Source: DAOMNN01 sp035443825 (GTDB lineage: Bacteria; Pseudomonadota; Gammaproteobacteria; Burkholderiales; Rhodocyclaceae). From it: a DNA stretch of 46,400 nt. Position numbers and translations under genes: made by a program. Position 1 is the first letter of the stretch. Each line of letters opens with the position of its first letter. A model generated the notes under the pieces. That model was not told where the DNA came from. It ran no database searches and saw only the letters and a program-made list of their open reading frames with translations. The stretch is from assembly GCA_035443825.1 (NCBI GenBank), contig DAOMNN010000020.1, forward strand, positions 1 to 46,400, written 5' to 3'. Below, one piece after another: positions 8,377-16,878 of this stretch.

Positions 8377-8405
8377 AGATGGGGGCGGTGCCCGTTCATT
8401 GAAAG
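8377..8405 (-). promoter_or_regulatory. Sigma-32-type promoter of cbpA-cbpM
   Basis: On the minus strand CTTTCAA (-35, 8405-8399) is followed after 14 bases by CCCCATCT (-10, 8384-8377). The -10 matches the heat-shock consensus CCCCATnT exactly; the -35 matches CTTGAAA at five of seven positions. It faces away from the plus-strand promoter listed next. Confidence 0.65.
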
Positions 8406-8409
8406 GGGT

Positions 8410-8439
8410 CTTGAACTCCTTCGCTACCGACAACATATA
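8410..8439 (+). promoter_or_regulatory. Sigma-32-type promoter of the hsp20 genes
   Basis: CTTGAA (-35, 8410-8415) is followed after 15 bases by CAACATATA (-10, 8431-8439), close to the heat-shock pattern CTTGAAA-N-CCCCATnTA. It lies about 90 bases upstream of the first hsp20 start codon. Confidence 0.6.
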
Positions 8440-8451
8440 CGAAGCAGACGG

Positions 8452-8494
8452 CGGCATCCAGTCGGTCGCCGATGCCGTCCCGGGACCATCCGGG
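8452..8494 (+). promoter_or_regulatory. Two hairpins in the long leader of hsp20
   Basis: CGGCATC (8452-8458) pairs with GATGCCG (8471-8477), and CCCGG (8479-8483) with CCGGG (8490-8494). Leaders of proteobacterial hsp20 genes often carry RNA thermometers. Here the AGGAGG before the start codon is not visibly enclosed in either stem, so a thermometer role is only a possibility. Confidence 0.3.
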
Positions 8495-8528
8495 TTCCGG
8501 AATCACTGAGAGCTGAAGGAGGTTAGCA

Positions 8529-8981
8529 ATGTACGAGTCTCTTCTGAATTCACCGAGCGGCTTGTTCGCAGAGCTCGAGCGACTCCAGCGCGAAATGCAG
8601 CAGACTTTCGGTTCGGTCGGACGACCGGGCAGCATCCGCGCAGTGGCGAGCGGCGCGTTTCCGGCCATCAATGTGGGCAGCACCCCTGGGGCGGTCGAGA
8701 TCTATGCGTTCGCGCCCGGCGTAGACGCCTCGAAGGTCGACGTGCAGGTCGACCGCGGCGTACTGACCATTTCGGGCGAGCGCCCCGGCGAGCGTCCACA
8801 GGGCGACGAGAAGTCCGCGGTTTATGCAAGCGAGCGCTTCGCGGGTCGCTTCAAGCGCACCGTGAGTCTGCCCGACGATGTTGACCCGGACCGCGTCACT
8901 GCGCGTTATCGCGACGGCGTGCTGCACGTCAGCGTCGCACGCCGTGAATCGACGTTGCCCAAGCGCATCGAGATCCAGTAA
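8529..8981 (+). CDS. Small heat-shock protein, Hsp20 family (first of three)
   Basis: ATP-independent holdase that binds unfolding proteins in the cytoplasm. The 150-residue product has a helical N-terminal arm, a crystallin domain (about 45-140) with FAPGVDASKVDVQVDRG and the end-of-domain motif YRDGVLHVSVARRE, and a short C-terminal tail with PKRIEIQ. The start is set by AGGAGG eight bases upstream. It is the first gene behind a sigma-32-like promoter and shares the unit with two further hsp20 genes. Confidence 0.93.
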   Translation: MYESLLNSPSGLFAELERLQREMQQTFGSVGRPGSIRAVASGAFPAINVGSTPGAVEIYAFAPGVDASKVDVQVDRGVLTISGERPGERPQGDEKSAVYASERFAGRFKRTVSLPDDVDPDRVTARYRDGVLHVSVARRESTLPKRIEIQ

Positions 8982-9010
8982 TTACACGCATGTCCAAGGA
9001 GGAATCCACG

Positions 9011-9388
9011 ATGAACGACAAGCAACAAGTCACCCGGGGCGAACGCCCGGCCGACGTCCCGACCCTGATGCCGCGCATCGACGTCTTCGAGGACAGCGCC
9101 GGAATCACGCTGCTGGCGGATCTGCCCGGCGTTCCGAAAGATCGGCTCGAACTGCGCGTGGAGGGTGACACCCTCCAGGTCGAGGGCGAGATTCTCCCCG
9201 ATACGCCGGAGGGCATGGAGGCGGTGTACGCCGAAATCCGCGTTGGACGCTACCGCCGCGCCTTCACCCTGAGTTCGGAGCTCGATACCTCACGTATCGA
9301 GGCCCAGTTCCGCGACGGGGTGCTCAAGCTGCGCATTCCGAAGCACGAGCACGCGCAGCCCAGACGCATCGAGGTGCAAGTAGCGTAA
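9011..9388 (+). CDS. Small heat-shock protein, Hsp20 family (second of three)
   Basis: A 125-residue holdase consisting of little more than the crystallin domain: PRIDVFEDSAGITLLADLPG near the start, FRDGVLKLRIPK near the end, and a short tail. AAGGAGG (8996-9002) stands eight bases before the ATG at 9011; the in-frame ATG at 8990 has no such site and was not chosen. Only 29 bases separate it from the first hsp20 gene. Sequence divergence from its neighbours suggests hetero-oligomers or different clients rather than a recent duplication. Confidence 0.93.
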   Translation: MNDKQQVTRGERPADVPTLMPRIDVFEDSAGITLLADLPGVPKDRLELRVEGDTLQVEGEILPDTPEGMEAVYAEIRVGRYRRAFTLSSELDTSRIEAQFRDGVLKLRIPKHEHAQPRRIEVQVA

Positions 9389-9446
9389 ATCCGACCGGGC
9401 CGCACCACGCGGCCCGCCGTCGTGATGTCCTGATGGAGATTGGTCG

Positions 9447-9950
9447 ATGGAAAAACTGTCCGAACTCAAGCACGGCCTGGAAGAGGCCTGGCACTCGGTC
9501 GCCGAAGGCTGGCGACATGTGCGCGAGCGCGCGGCCGGAGCCCTGACCCGGTTCACACCGTCCTCGAAAACATCGTCCCCGCCGGCCGATGCCGGCGAAA
9601 TACAGCTTTCGTCGACAAGCTGGGCGCTGCTCGCAGGCGATGTGTTCGAAGATGACGACCGGGTCGTGGTGCGACTCGAAGTGCCCGGCATGGAGAAGCA
9701 GGACTTCGAGGTCGAAGTGCGCAGGGACGTACTGGTGGTTCGCGGCGAGAAGCGTTACGAGCACGAATCGTCGGAAGGCCATTACCGCGTCCGCCAGTGT
9801 GCCTACGGCAGCTTCCACCGCGCGATTCCTCTACCGGTGGCAATCGAGTCCGAAAAGGCAAAGGCGACCTATACCAACGGCGTCCTCCGGATCGAGCTCC
9901 CCAAGGCCGAGCACGTGAAAGGCCGGCACATCGAAATTCGCACGGACTGA
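9447..9950 (+). CDS. Small heat-shock protein, Hsp20 family (third of three)
   Basis: A 167-residue holdase with a longer N-terminal arm (1-60) than the other two. That arm begins with an amphipathic helix rich in Trp and charged residues and continues into a Ser/Pro-rich linker. The crystallin domain (about 62-155) carries VFEDDDRVVVRLEVPGMEKQ and the motif YTNGVLRIELPKAE. It follows the second hsp20 gene after 58 bases and has a moderate ribosome site (GGAGATTGGTCG before the ATG). It is likely the last gene of the heat-shock unit. Confidence 0.93.
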   Translation: MEKLSELKHGLEEAWHSVAEGWRHVRERAAGALTRFTPSSKTSSPPADAGEIQLSSTSWALLAGDVFEDDDRVVVRLEVPGMEKQDFEVEVRRDVLVVRGEKRYEHESSEGHYRVRQCAYGSFHRAIPLPVAIESEKAKATYTNGVLRIELPKAEHVKGRHIEIRTD

Positions 9951-10023
9951 CGGAGGCGGGCAGGGCGGGCGGCGGCAAAGCTGCGTTACCATCGGTGTTC
10001 GCAGACTACACTCCCGCCCGTTC

Positions 10024-11676
10024 ATGGCACGCATACACCCCGACGGATGGCGCCAGGTTCCGACGAGCGGCGCGCTGGCACGCGAGCTCGAAACGCTCGC
10101 CACCCTCGCCGCGGCGCTTCCCGACGACTATTCGGTCTACCACGGGGTGCACTGGACAAGGGTCAATCGTGATCACGCGCTGTTCGGGGAAATCGACTTT
10201 GTCGTGGTCGGCCCGACCGGCAGCTTGCTGCTGATCGAACAGAAGTCCGGCTTCCTCGACGAGACGCCCGAAGGCCTGGTCAAGACTTACACCCGGGCGA
10301 AGAAGAACGTCAGCGCCCAGATGGCGCGCACTGCGGACAACCTTCGCACCCGCCTCGCAGGCTTCCTGGGCGGGCACAAGCCGCAGCTCGAAGTCCTCCT
10401 CTATTGCCCCGACTACACGGTGCGCCAGCCTGGAACCGCCGGTATCGACCCGGCGCGCATCGTCGACGCGAGCCGTCGCGATCAGCTCGCCCGCATCATC
10501 GAAAGCCTGTTGCGCGAGGGCGACCCGGACTCCCTCGTGCTGGAGCGTATCGACCGCTTTCTCGCGGACGCACTCGAACTGGTGCCCGAGGTCAATGCAG
10601 TCGTAGGTCAGGCCCAGGCGATGTACACACGACTCGCGGGCGGACTCGCGGAATGGGCGCGACGCATCGAGATGACGCCGTTCCGGCTGCGCGTCACGGG
10701 CACCGCGGGCAGCGGCAAGACGCAGCTCGCGATGGCGGTGTTTCGCGATGCGCTTGCGGCGGGCCGACGCCCGTTGTACGTGTGCTACAACCGCCCACTG
10801 GCAGATCACATCACCCTGATCGCACCGGCCGGCGGGGAGATCGCAACGTACCACCAACTATGCGACCGGATGCTGCGCGACCACGGCTTCGTCCCGGATT
10901 TTTCGAGATCCGACGCGTTCGAGCGAATGGAACAGGCCGTCGGGTCGCTCCCAGTCGGGGAGGCCTGGCGCTTCGACGAACTCATCATCGACGAGGGTCA
11001 GGATTTTCGCGAAGAATGGCGCGACAGTCTGCTGCGCATGTTGCGCCCGGGCGGGCGCGCGTGGTGGCTCGAGGATCCGATGCAGAACCTCTACGACCGC
11101 CCCGAAGTGCCGCTGCCGGGCTGGGTGCGCATCACCAGCGAGCGCAACTATCGCAGCCCGTCGGACGTCATCGCTGCGATCAATCGCATGCTGCCGCAGC
11201 CCCAATCGCTCATTTCGGGAAGTCCGATCTCGGACTCGGACATGGAAATCGTGACCTGGAAGGACGCAGCCGAACTGGTGGAGAAGACCAAACGGGCGAT
11301 CACGCGCGGCATCGGACTGGGCTTCCGCCGCGATCACGTTGCAATCGTCACCTGGCGCGGTCGCGAAAACTCGTTGCTCAGCCCTTACGACCGCCTCGGC
11401 CAGCACCGTCTGCGCGCCCCGACGGGTCGCTACGATCTGCTCGGCAACCCGATCTACTCGGAGGGCGAATTCCTGATCGACTCGGTGTATCGCTTCAAGG
11501 GACAGGCCGCGCCGTGCGTGATCTTCACGGAGATAGACTTCGATGCCCTGGATACGCTGGCCGTGCGCAAGTTCTTCGTCGGGGCGACCCGGGCGAGCAT
11601 GAAGCTGATCCTGGTGATGTCGGAGCGCGCCGCGCGAATGCTGACCGCACGGCTTGACGAAACGATGGTCGGTTGA
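10024..11676 (+). CDS. NERD nuclease-like domain fused to a UvrD/Rep-type helicase domain
   Basis: A 550-residue protein joining two modules. The N-terminal NERD domain has a restriction-endonuclease-like signature: GEID (55-58) and EQK (72-74), giving the D...ExK arrangement. The C-terminal two thirds are a superfamily I helicase/ATPase core: Walker A GTAGSGKT (226-233), Walker B LIIDEGQD (320-327), an NYRSP motif (near 375) and a late motif FVGATRAS typical of UvrD-like helicases. It probably processes DNA; whether in repair or in defence against foreign DNA cannot be told from sequence. No Shine-Dalgarno is obvious. It stands alone between the hsp20 genes and a convergent ProQ-like gene whose stop codon is one base away. 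Confidence 0.82.
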   Translation: MARIHPDGWRQVPTSGALARELETLATLAAALPDDYSVYHGVHWTRVNRDHALFGEIDFVVVGPTGSLLLIEQKSGFLDETPEGLVKTYTRAKKNVSAQMARTADNLRTRLAGFLGGHKPQLEVLLYCPDYTVRQPGTAGIDPARIVDASRRDQLARIIESLLREGDPDSLVLERIDRFLADALELVPEVNAVVGQAQAMYTRLAGGLAEWARRIEMTPFRLRVTGTAGSGKTQLAMAVFRDALAAGRRPLYVCYNRPLADHITLIAPAGGEIATYHQLCDRMLRDHGFVPDFSRSDAFERMEQAVGSLPVGEAWRFDELIIDEGQDFREEWRDSLLRMLRPGGRAWWLEDPMQNLYDRPEVPLPGWVRITSERNYRSPSDVIAAINRMLPQPQSLISGSPISDSDMEIVTWKDAAELVEKTKRAITRGIGLGFRRDHVAIVTWRGRENSLLSPYDRLGQHRLRAPTGRYDLLGNPIYSEGEFLIDSVYRFKGQAAPCVIFTEIDFDALDTLAVRKFFVGATRASMKLILVMSERAARMLTARLDETMVG

Positions 11677-11677
11677 A

Positions 11678-12145
11678 TCAGTCTCTGGAAAACTTGGACA
11701 GCAGTTGCTGCATCTTTTCCGCCTTGCGCCGTTCGGCTTCCTCCGCGCGCTGGCGCTCCTGCTCCTGCTTGCGCTTGTCGCGACGGCGCCGTTCGGCCTC
11801 GGCGAAACGCTCCTTGAGCGTCTGCGCCGCATGGGCACGATGCTCCTCGGTCACCTCGCCATCCTCGTTGCCGTCGAGATCGAAGCGATGCGTGCCTTTC
11901 TCCATGGCCTTGAGGTAGCGCGTCGACGCGGTGTGGATTCGCATCGCAGTGCGAACCGTCTTGCGATCAACATCCGGAAAACGCTCGCCGATGCTCTTGT
12001 CGATGCGCAGCGCGACCGGTTTGCAGTCGCGGAACGTGGGCGAGATCTCCTGCAATTTCTGCAGCAGGCCGCGTGCGTCTAGCGAGTTTTCGGGAGAGGC
12101 CTGAGATTCCGGGGTGGCCGGGTCGGCCGGGGTTTCGCTTGTCAT
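11678..12145 (-). CDS. ProQ/FinO-domain RNA-binding protein
   Basis: RNA chaperone of the ProQ/FinO family, which binds small RNAs and mRNA 3' ends. The 155-residue product has a Pro/Ser/Glu-rich disordered N-terminus (1-24), a FinO-type domain (about 25-115; core PVALRIDKSIGERFPD and RTAMRIHTASTRYLKAM) and a highly charged Arg/Lys/Glu helical tail (115-150), suited to RNA contact. It converges with the NERD-helicase gene. The 12146-12255 stretch upstream holds its presumed promoter and an ATCGGCGCCGAT palindrome. Confidence 0.88.
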   Translation of the reverse strand: MTSETPADPATPESQASPENSLDARGLLQKLQEISPTFRDCKPVALRIDKSIGERFPDVDRKTVRTAMRIHTASTRYLKAMEKGTHRFDLDGNEDGEVTEEHRAHAAQTLKERFAEAERRRRDKRKQEQERQRAEEAERRKAEKMQQLLSKFSRD

Positions 12146-12255
12146 GGTGCGGATCGTTCGGGCTGAGTCGCAGTCGGGGATGATCTCACAAATCGGCGCC
12201 GATCACCCGCCGCACGGCCTTTGGGCGAGCACGCCGCCGCTGCCCGTATGCGCGT

Positions 12256-12681
12256 CTATGCCCGTAGCTGCGCCGGCTGCATGAACCGAGCGAAGCGTTC
12301 ACGCCATTCGTCGTCGATCTCGATCGCTCGCGGGCCGTCCAGATCGGCCCACACCAGGACCTGGCGTGTCGTGAAGCATACCGTGTCGCCCTGACGTGCG
12401 ACGATCTCGATCTGCAGCGAGGTGCGTCCGATATTCAACACCTGCAGGGTGAAGGCGAGTTCCTCGCCGATCCGCCCCGGGGCGGTGAACTCGGCCTCCA
12501 GGCGGCGCATGGGCACGCCGCGCTTCAAGTCGGTATGCAATGGGCCGAAGCCGACTCCGAGGCCGTATTCGAACCAGTCCTCTACGATCTCGTTGCACAG
12601 GATCAGGTATTGCGGATAGAACACGATGCCGGCCGGATCGCAATGGTGAAAGCGGATCATCTTGTTGCGTTCGAACAGCAT
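12256..12681 (-). CDS. Acyl-CoA thioesterase, 4-hydroxybenzoyl-CoA thioesterase family
   Basis: A 141-residue single hot-dog-fold thioesterase. HCDPAGIVFYPQY (13-25) contains the catalytic Asp of the 4-hydroxybenzoyl-CoA thioesterase family. Its position as last gene of a benzoate-CoA ligase/ABC transporter operon matches the benzoyl-CoA thioesterase described from Azoarcus evansii, which releases CoA from aromatic thioesters that would otherwise trap the pool. The ATG at 12681 lies two bases past the stop of the hydrolase gene, so translation is probably coupled. The longer frame upstream overlaps that gene and was not used. The exact acyl group is inferred from context. Confidence 0.85.
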   Translation of the reverse strand: MLFERNKMIRFHHCDPAGIVFYPQYLILCNEIVEDWFEYGLGVGFGPLHTDLKRGVPMRRLEAEFTAPGRIGEELAFTLQVLNIGRTSLQIEIVARQGDTVCFTTRQVLVWADLDGPRAIEIDDEWRERFARFMQPAQLRA

Positions 12682-12683
12682 GT

Positions 12684-13463
12684 TCAGTCTTCCAGTATGC
12701 GTGAAACGAAGGCGGCGACCGCGTCGATCACTGCCTCCGGCTGATCCTTGTGCGGCGAATGACGGCAGTCGGCGAGTTTCACCAGATCGGCATCGCGAAC
12801 CTGTGCCGCGATACGTGAAATCTGCTCCATCGTGCCGTACTCGTCGTCCTCGCCCTGGATCGCCAGCACCGGGCAATCGATTCCCGCGAGGTATTCCTCG
12901 ATGTTCCACGCGCGGAAATCGGGGTGCAGCCAGATGTCATTCCAGCCGCGAAAGGCCGCATCGACGTCCGCATGGTACTTGCCGAGACGTGCGGGCAGGT
13001 CCGTGGTCTGCCACGCGACCCCGGCCTGCGCGATGCTGGAGACGGAGATGTCCTCGACCATCACATGCGGCGCCATCAGGATCAGTCCGGCCAGAGGTGT
13101 TGCGGTGCCGCCCGCGCAGATCAGCGCAATCGAGCCACCATCGGAGTGCCCGAACAGGATCGGCCTCTCGATCGCAAGCGCCGCAAGCAGCGCCGGCAGC
13201 ACCTCCAGCCCTTCATCGTGCATGTAGCGCACGCTGCGAGGAAGGACGGCAGGATCGGAACGGCCGTAGCCGGCACGTGAATAGACGACCGCTTCGCAGC
13301 CGGTGGCATCCGCGATCCTCTGCGGGAAATCGCGCCACATCGACACCGAGCCCAGGCCTTCATGCAGGAACACGATCGTCGGCGCGTCGTCGCGCGGATG
13401 GGCCGATCGCAGGCGCACGAACTCGAGACGGGTGGTGCCGACGGTAACGAGATTCAAGCTCAC
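12684..13463 (-). CDS. Alpha/beta hydrolase of the aromatic-acid operon
   Basis: A 259-residue alpha/beta-fold hydrolase. The nucleophile elbow is GHSDGGS (near residue 92), the oxyanion region is FLHEGLGS, the acid is in the IQGEDDEYGT strand and the catalytic His in CRHSPHKDQPE near the C-terminus. The start is a GTG at 13463 whose bases overlap the stop codon of livF (GTGA). Box-type benzoate clusters often carry such a hydrolase, interpreted as a lactone or enol-lactone hydrolase acting on ring-cleavage products; here this is context only. The gene sits between livF and the thioesterase. Confidence 0.8.
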   Translation of the reverse strand: MSLNLVTVGTTRLEFVRLRSAHPRDDAPTIVFLHEGLGSVSMWRDFPQRIADATGCEAVVYSRAGYGRSDPAVLPRSVRYMHDEGLEVLPALLAALAIERPILFGHSDGGSIALICAGGTATPLAGLILMAPHVMVEDISVSSIAQAGVAWQTTDLPARLGKYHADVDAAFRGWNDIWLHPDFRAWNIEEYLAGIDCPVLAIQGEDDEYGTMEQISRIAAQVRDADLVKLADCRHSPHKDQPEAVIDAVAAFVSRILED

Positions 13464-14173
13464 ACTCCCAGATGCCGCTGGATGAGCTCCGGATTGCTGC
13501 GCACTTCCTCGCTCGGTCCGTCGAACACGACGCGTCCCTTGACCAGGATCATCGAGCGGTCGGTGACCGCGGTCACCGCGGCATGGTTCTTGTCCACGAT
13601 GACGGTGGCGATGCCGGTCGCATGGATCTCGCGGATCACCCGCCAGATCTCGCGCACGACGAGCGGTGCAAGCCCTTCGGTCGCCTCGTCCAGAATGAGC
13701 AGGTCGGGATTGGTCATCAGGGCCCGGCCGATGGTGAGCATCTGCTGCTCGCCACCCGATAGTTGTCCGCCACCATGGCCCAGGCGTTCGGCCAGCCGCG
13801 GGAACAACGCCATGATCCGGTCGAAGGTCCAGTCGCACTGCCCGCTCACGCCCTTGCGCGCAGCCATGAGCAGATTTTCCTTGACCGACAGGTTCGGAAA
13901 GATGCCGCGACCTTCCGGCACGTAGGCGATGCCGCGGCGCACGATGCGATGCGTCGGCGCGCCGGTCATGGACACCCCGCCCACGCTTACCATGCCCTCA
14001 CGTGCCGGCACCAGTCCGAGCATGCTTCGGATGAGGGTGGTCTTGCCCATGCCGTTGCGTCCCATCAGCCCCAGTGCCTCGCCCTTGCGGATGCTGAAGT
14101 CGACGCCATGCAGGATGTGGCTGAGTCCGTAGTATGTATGCAGGCCGCGCGCTTCCAGGATCGCGTCACTCAT
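13460..14173 (-). CDS. livF: Branched-chain-type ABC transporter ATPase LivF
   Basis: Cytoplasmic ATPase subunit of an aromatic-acid or branched-chain amino-acid importer. The 237-residue product has Walker A GRNGMGKTT (near 38-46), ABC signature LSGGEQQ (near 138-144), Walker B LLILDEATEGL (near 158-168) and the LivF-type EGRGIFPNLSV segment. It overlaps livG by 8 bases and the hydrolase start by 4. The setting next to a benzoate-CoA ligase points to benzoate or a similar aromatic acid as substrate. Confidence 0.93.
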   Translation of the reverse strand: MSDAILEARGLHTYYGLSHILHGVDFSIRKGEALGLMGRNGMGKTTLIRSMLGLVPAREGMVSVGGVSMTGAPTHRIVRRGIAYVPEGRGIFPNLSVKENLLMAARKGVSGQCDWTFDRIMALFPRLAERLGHGGGQLSGGEQQMLTIGRALMTNPDLLILDEATEGLAPLVVREIWRVIREIHATGIATVIVDKNHAAVTAVTDRSMILVKGRVVFDGPSEEVRSNPELIQRHLGV

Positions 14174-14939
14174 GCGATGCCTCCCCGTCGATGTTGGTCT
14201 CGCCGAGATAGGCCTCCTGGACCTGGGGACTGCTGCGAATCTGTTCCGGGGGTCCCGACTCGAGCACCACGCCGTTGACCATCACGGTGATCAGGTCGGC
14301 GACCGCGAAGACCGCATCCATGTCATGCTCGACCAGCAGGATCGCGCGTGTCTTCTTTAGGCCGTTCAGAAGGTCCACCATCTGGGCCGACTCGTCCGAC
14401 CCCATCCCCGCCAGGGGCTCGTCCAGAAGGAGCACTTGCGCATCCGTGGCCAGCACCATCGCGATCTCGAGTTGCCGCTGCTCGCCGTGCGACAGGGTGC
14501 CGGCGATGACGCTCTCGCGTCCTCCCAGCCCGGCCTCCATGATCGCCGCGCGAGCCCGTTCCACCGTGTCGCCGAGTCGCATCGCATCCGTGAAGATGCG
14601 CCAGGGCTGCTGATTGCGCGACTGGGCGGCAAGGCGACAGTTCTCCAGCACGGTGAACTTCGGAAAGATGTTGGTCCGCTGGTAGCTACGGCCGATCCCG
14701 ACACGCGAACGCTGGTACGCGGTGAGGCGGGTAATGTCCTCGCCACGAAAGCGGATGGTGCCGCGGGTCGGCGGCAGGTCGCCCGAGAGCATGTTGATGC
14801 AGGTCGACTTTCCGGCGCCGTTGGGGCCCAGAAGCGCATGCAGGACACCGGCCTCGAGACTCAGACTCACATCCTGATTCGCCGCCAGCCCGCCAAAGTG
14901 GCGAGTCAGACTCTCGGCGCAAAGGAGGGCTTCAGCCAT
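14166..14939 (-). CDS. livG: Branched-chain-type ABC transporter ATPase LivG
   Basis: Second ATPase subunit of the importer, 257 residues. Walker A is GPNGAGKST, Walker B VLLLDEPLAGM, and the signature motif reads LSHGEQR instead of LSGGQ, a variant common in LivG proteins of aromatic-acid transporters. It overlaps livF by 8 bases and livM by 8 bases, a compact arrangement that suggests equal synthesis of the subunits. Confidence 0.93.
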   Translation of the reverse strand: MAEALLCAESLTRHFGGLAANQDVSLSLEAGVLHALLGPNGAGKSTCINMLSGDLPPTRGTIRFRGEDITRLTAYQRSRVGIGRSYQRTNIFPKFTVLENCRLAAQSRNQQPWRIFTDAMRLGDTVERARAAIMEAGLGGRESVIAGTLSHGEQRQLEIAMVLATDAQVLLLDEPLAGMGSDESAQMVDLLNGLKKTRAILLVEHDMDAVFAVADLITVMVNGVVLESGPPEQIRSSPQVQEAYLGETNIDGEASHE

Positions 14940-15900
14940 TCTTCCCCCCCTTGCGGAAAAAGCCTAGGACGCGTCCCGGCAGCGCTGCCAACCCGCCCGG
15001 CATGAAAAGGACCACCAGTACGATGACGCCGCCCATCAGCAACTGCCAGTGCTTGGTCCAGTCCGAAAAGAGTTCCTGCAGACCGACGAACACAAAGGCG
15101 CCGGCGACGGCACCGGCGAGATTGCCCATGCCGCCGAGGATCACCATCAGCAGCACGTCTCCCGACTTGTGCCAGGAAAGGTACTCCGGGGTCACGAAGC
15201 CGAACAGGACCGCATACATGAAGCCGGCAAGCCCGGCCAGCGCGCCGGCAATGGTGAAGGCCGCGAGCTTGTAGCGAAAGGTCGCATAGCCCAGCGACTG
15301 CATGCGATGCTCGTTGCTGCGGATGCCGACCAGCACCCTGCCGAAAGGCGAACGCAGCAGCAGCGTCAGGAAGACGTAGACGAGGACCATCAGGGCCAGC
15401 ACGAAGAAGTACAGGTGCAGGGTCTCGTTGAAGCTGAAGGGCGTGAAGCCCGCGATCGTCGCATCCGGCCGGAAATCGAGGTAGATGCCGTCCGAACCGC
15501 CCCCGAGCTTGGTGTCGTGAAAGATGTAGTAGGCCATCTGCGAAAAGGCCAGCGTCACCATGATGAAGTAGATGCCCTTGGTGCGCAGCACGAACAGGCC
15601 TATGACGAAGGCCGCGATCGCCGAAACGAGCATCGAGGCCGGCAGTACCACCCACAGATTGGCTGCCGCGAAATCGGGCGACAGCATCACCGCCATATAG
15701 GCGGCGATGCCGAAATACGCGGCATGACCGAAGCTCACCAGGCCGGTGAAGCCGACGAGCAGATCCAGACTCATTGCGAAGATCGCGAGGATCAGGATCT
15801 TCGCCACGACCTCGGCGTAGAACTCCGAACCGTAGAAGGGAAAAGCCGCAAGGGACGCGAGCACGGCCAGCTTGAAGGTAGCGGTGATGGCTGGATTCAT
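14932..15900 (-). CDS. livM: Branched-chain-type ABC transporter permease LivM
   Basis: Inner-membrane permease subunit, 322 residues, with about nine or ten hydrophobic segments. The family stretches DLLVGFTGLVSFGHAAYFGIAAY (about residues 46-68, abbreviated here by position), the cytoplasmic GLNxxRxxxRxxF-like loop region LVGIRSNEHRMQSLGY and the late GGMGNLAGAVAGAF mark it as LivM. Four bases separate it from livH upstream. Confidence 0.92.
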   Translation of the reverse strand: MNPAITATFKLAVLASLAAFPFYGSEFYAEVVAKILILAIFAMSLDLLVGFTGLVSFGHAAYFGIAAYMAVMLSPDFAAANLWVVLPASMLVSAIAAFVIGLFVLRTKGIYFIMVTLAFSQMAYYIFHDTKLGGGSDGIYLDFRPDATIAGFTPFSFNETLHLYFFVLALMVLVYVFLTLLLRSPFGRVLVGIRSNEHRMQSLGYATFRYKLAAFTIAGALAGLAGFMYAVLFGFVTPEYLSWHKSGDVLLMVILGGMGNLAGAVAGAFVFVGLQELFSDWTKHWQLLMGGVIVLVVLFMPGGLAALPGRVLGFFRKGGKNG

Positions 15901-15904
15901 CTGC

Positions 15905-16771
15905 TCAACCCTTCCTGAAGATGCCTTCCGGGCGCCACAGCAGCACCAGGGCCATGACCAGATAGACCATCAGCCCCGCCATCTCGGGCACAAACACCTT
16001 GCCGAAAGTGTCGGCGAATCCGATCACGAGCGCCGCCACGAGCGCGCCCCACACCGAACCGATGCCCCCGATCACGACGATGACGAAGGAGATGATCAGC
16101 ACACTGCCGCCCATGCCCGGATAGACCGAAGAGATCGGTGCCGCAAGCATTCCGGCCAGTGCCGCGAGCACCACCCCGATCGCGAACACGGTGCGGTACA
16201 GTCGGTTGATGTCGATGCCCAGCGCCTGAACCATGTCGCGGTCGTGACTGCCGGCGCGGATCACCATCCCAAGGCGGGTTCGCTGGATCAGGAAATACAG
16301 GCCCACCGCGAGCAGCAGGCACACCCCCGAAATCACCAGTCGATAGACCGGGTAGCTCAGGGTGTCCGACAGCGGAATCGACATCGCGAACATCTCGGGC
16401 ACGGGCACGCCGTGCACGTCGTCTCCCACTGCGAGACTGCGCAACTCCTCGAAGATGAGGATGAGACCGTAGGTCAGCAGTACCTGTTCGAGGTGATCGC
16501 GTTTGTAAAGATGCGAGAACAGCAGTGCTTCGAGCAGCGCCCCGAAGACGAAGGCAAGCGGGATGCCGATCGCGATCGTCAGCATCAGGTTGCCGGTCAT
16601 GCCCGTCAATACGAAGGCCATGTAGGCCCCGAGCATGTAGAAACTGCCATGGGCGAGATTGATGATGCCCATGATGCCGAACACCAGCGTCAGCCCGATC
16701 GCCACGAGAAACAGCAGCAGGCCGTACTGGAGGGCGTTGAGCAACTGAATCAGGAAAGTGGTGAAATCCAT
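15905..16771 (-). CDS. livH: Branched-chain-type ABC transporter permease LivH
   Basis: Inner-membrane permease subunit, 288 residues, with about eight hydrophobic segments. Landmarks are GLTLVFGIMGIINLAHGSFY at the N-terminus, GMVIRAGSHDRDMVQALGI in the cytoplasmic loop, and GGIGSVWGALVAALVIGFAD. It is 107 bases downstream of the binding-protein gene; I see no strong terminator in that interval, so the operon probably continues. Confidence 0.92.
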   Translation of the reverse strand: MDFTTFLIQLLNALQYGLLLFLVAIGLTLVFGIMGIINLAHGSFYMLGAYMAFVLTGMTGNLMLTIAIGIPLAFVFGALLEALLFSHLYKRDHLEQVLLTYGLILIFEELRSLAVGDDVHGVPVPEMFAMSIPLSDTLSYPVYRLVISGVCLLLAVGLYFLIQRTRLGMVIRAGSHDRDMVQALGIDINRLYRTVFAIGVVLAALAGMLAAPISSVYPGMGGSVLIISFVIVVIGGIGSVWGALVAALVIGFADTFGKVFVPEMAGLMVYLVMALVLLWRPEGIFRKG

Positions 16772-16878
16772 GCACTGCCCCTGCCGAGCGTCAGGAAGCC
16801 CGCCGGACCCGAAAACTTCAGGCCCGACGGAACTCGCCCTGTCCGCTATTCTTGATGAGTCTTGTTTCTGGCCGAGGC

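Noticed and set aside
12191..12210. ATCGGCGCCGAT palindrome as a terminator of the aromatic operon
   Set aside because: It lies past the end of the operon near the ProQ-like gene start, has no room for a loop and no T run.
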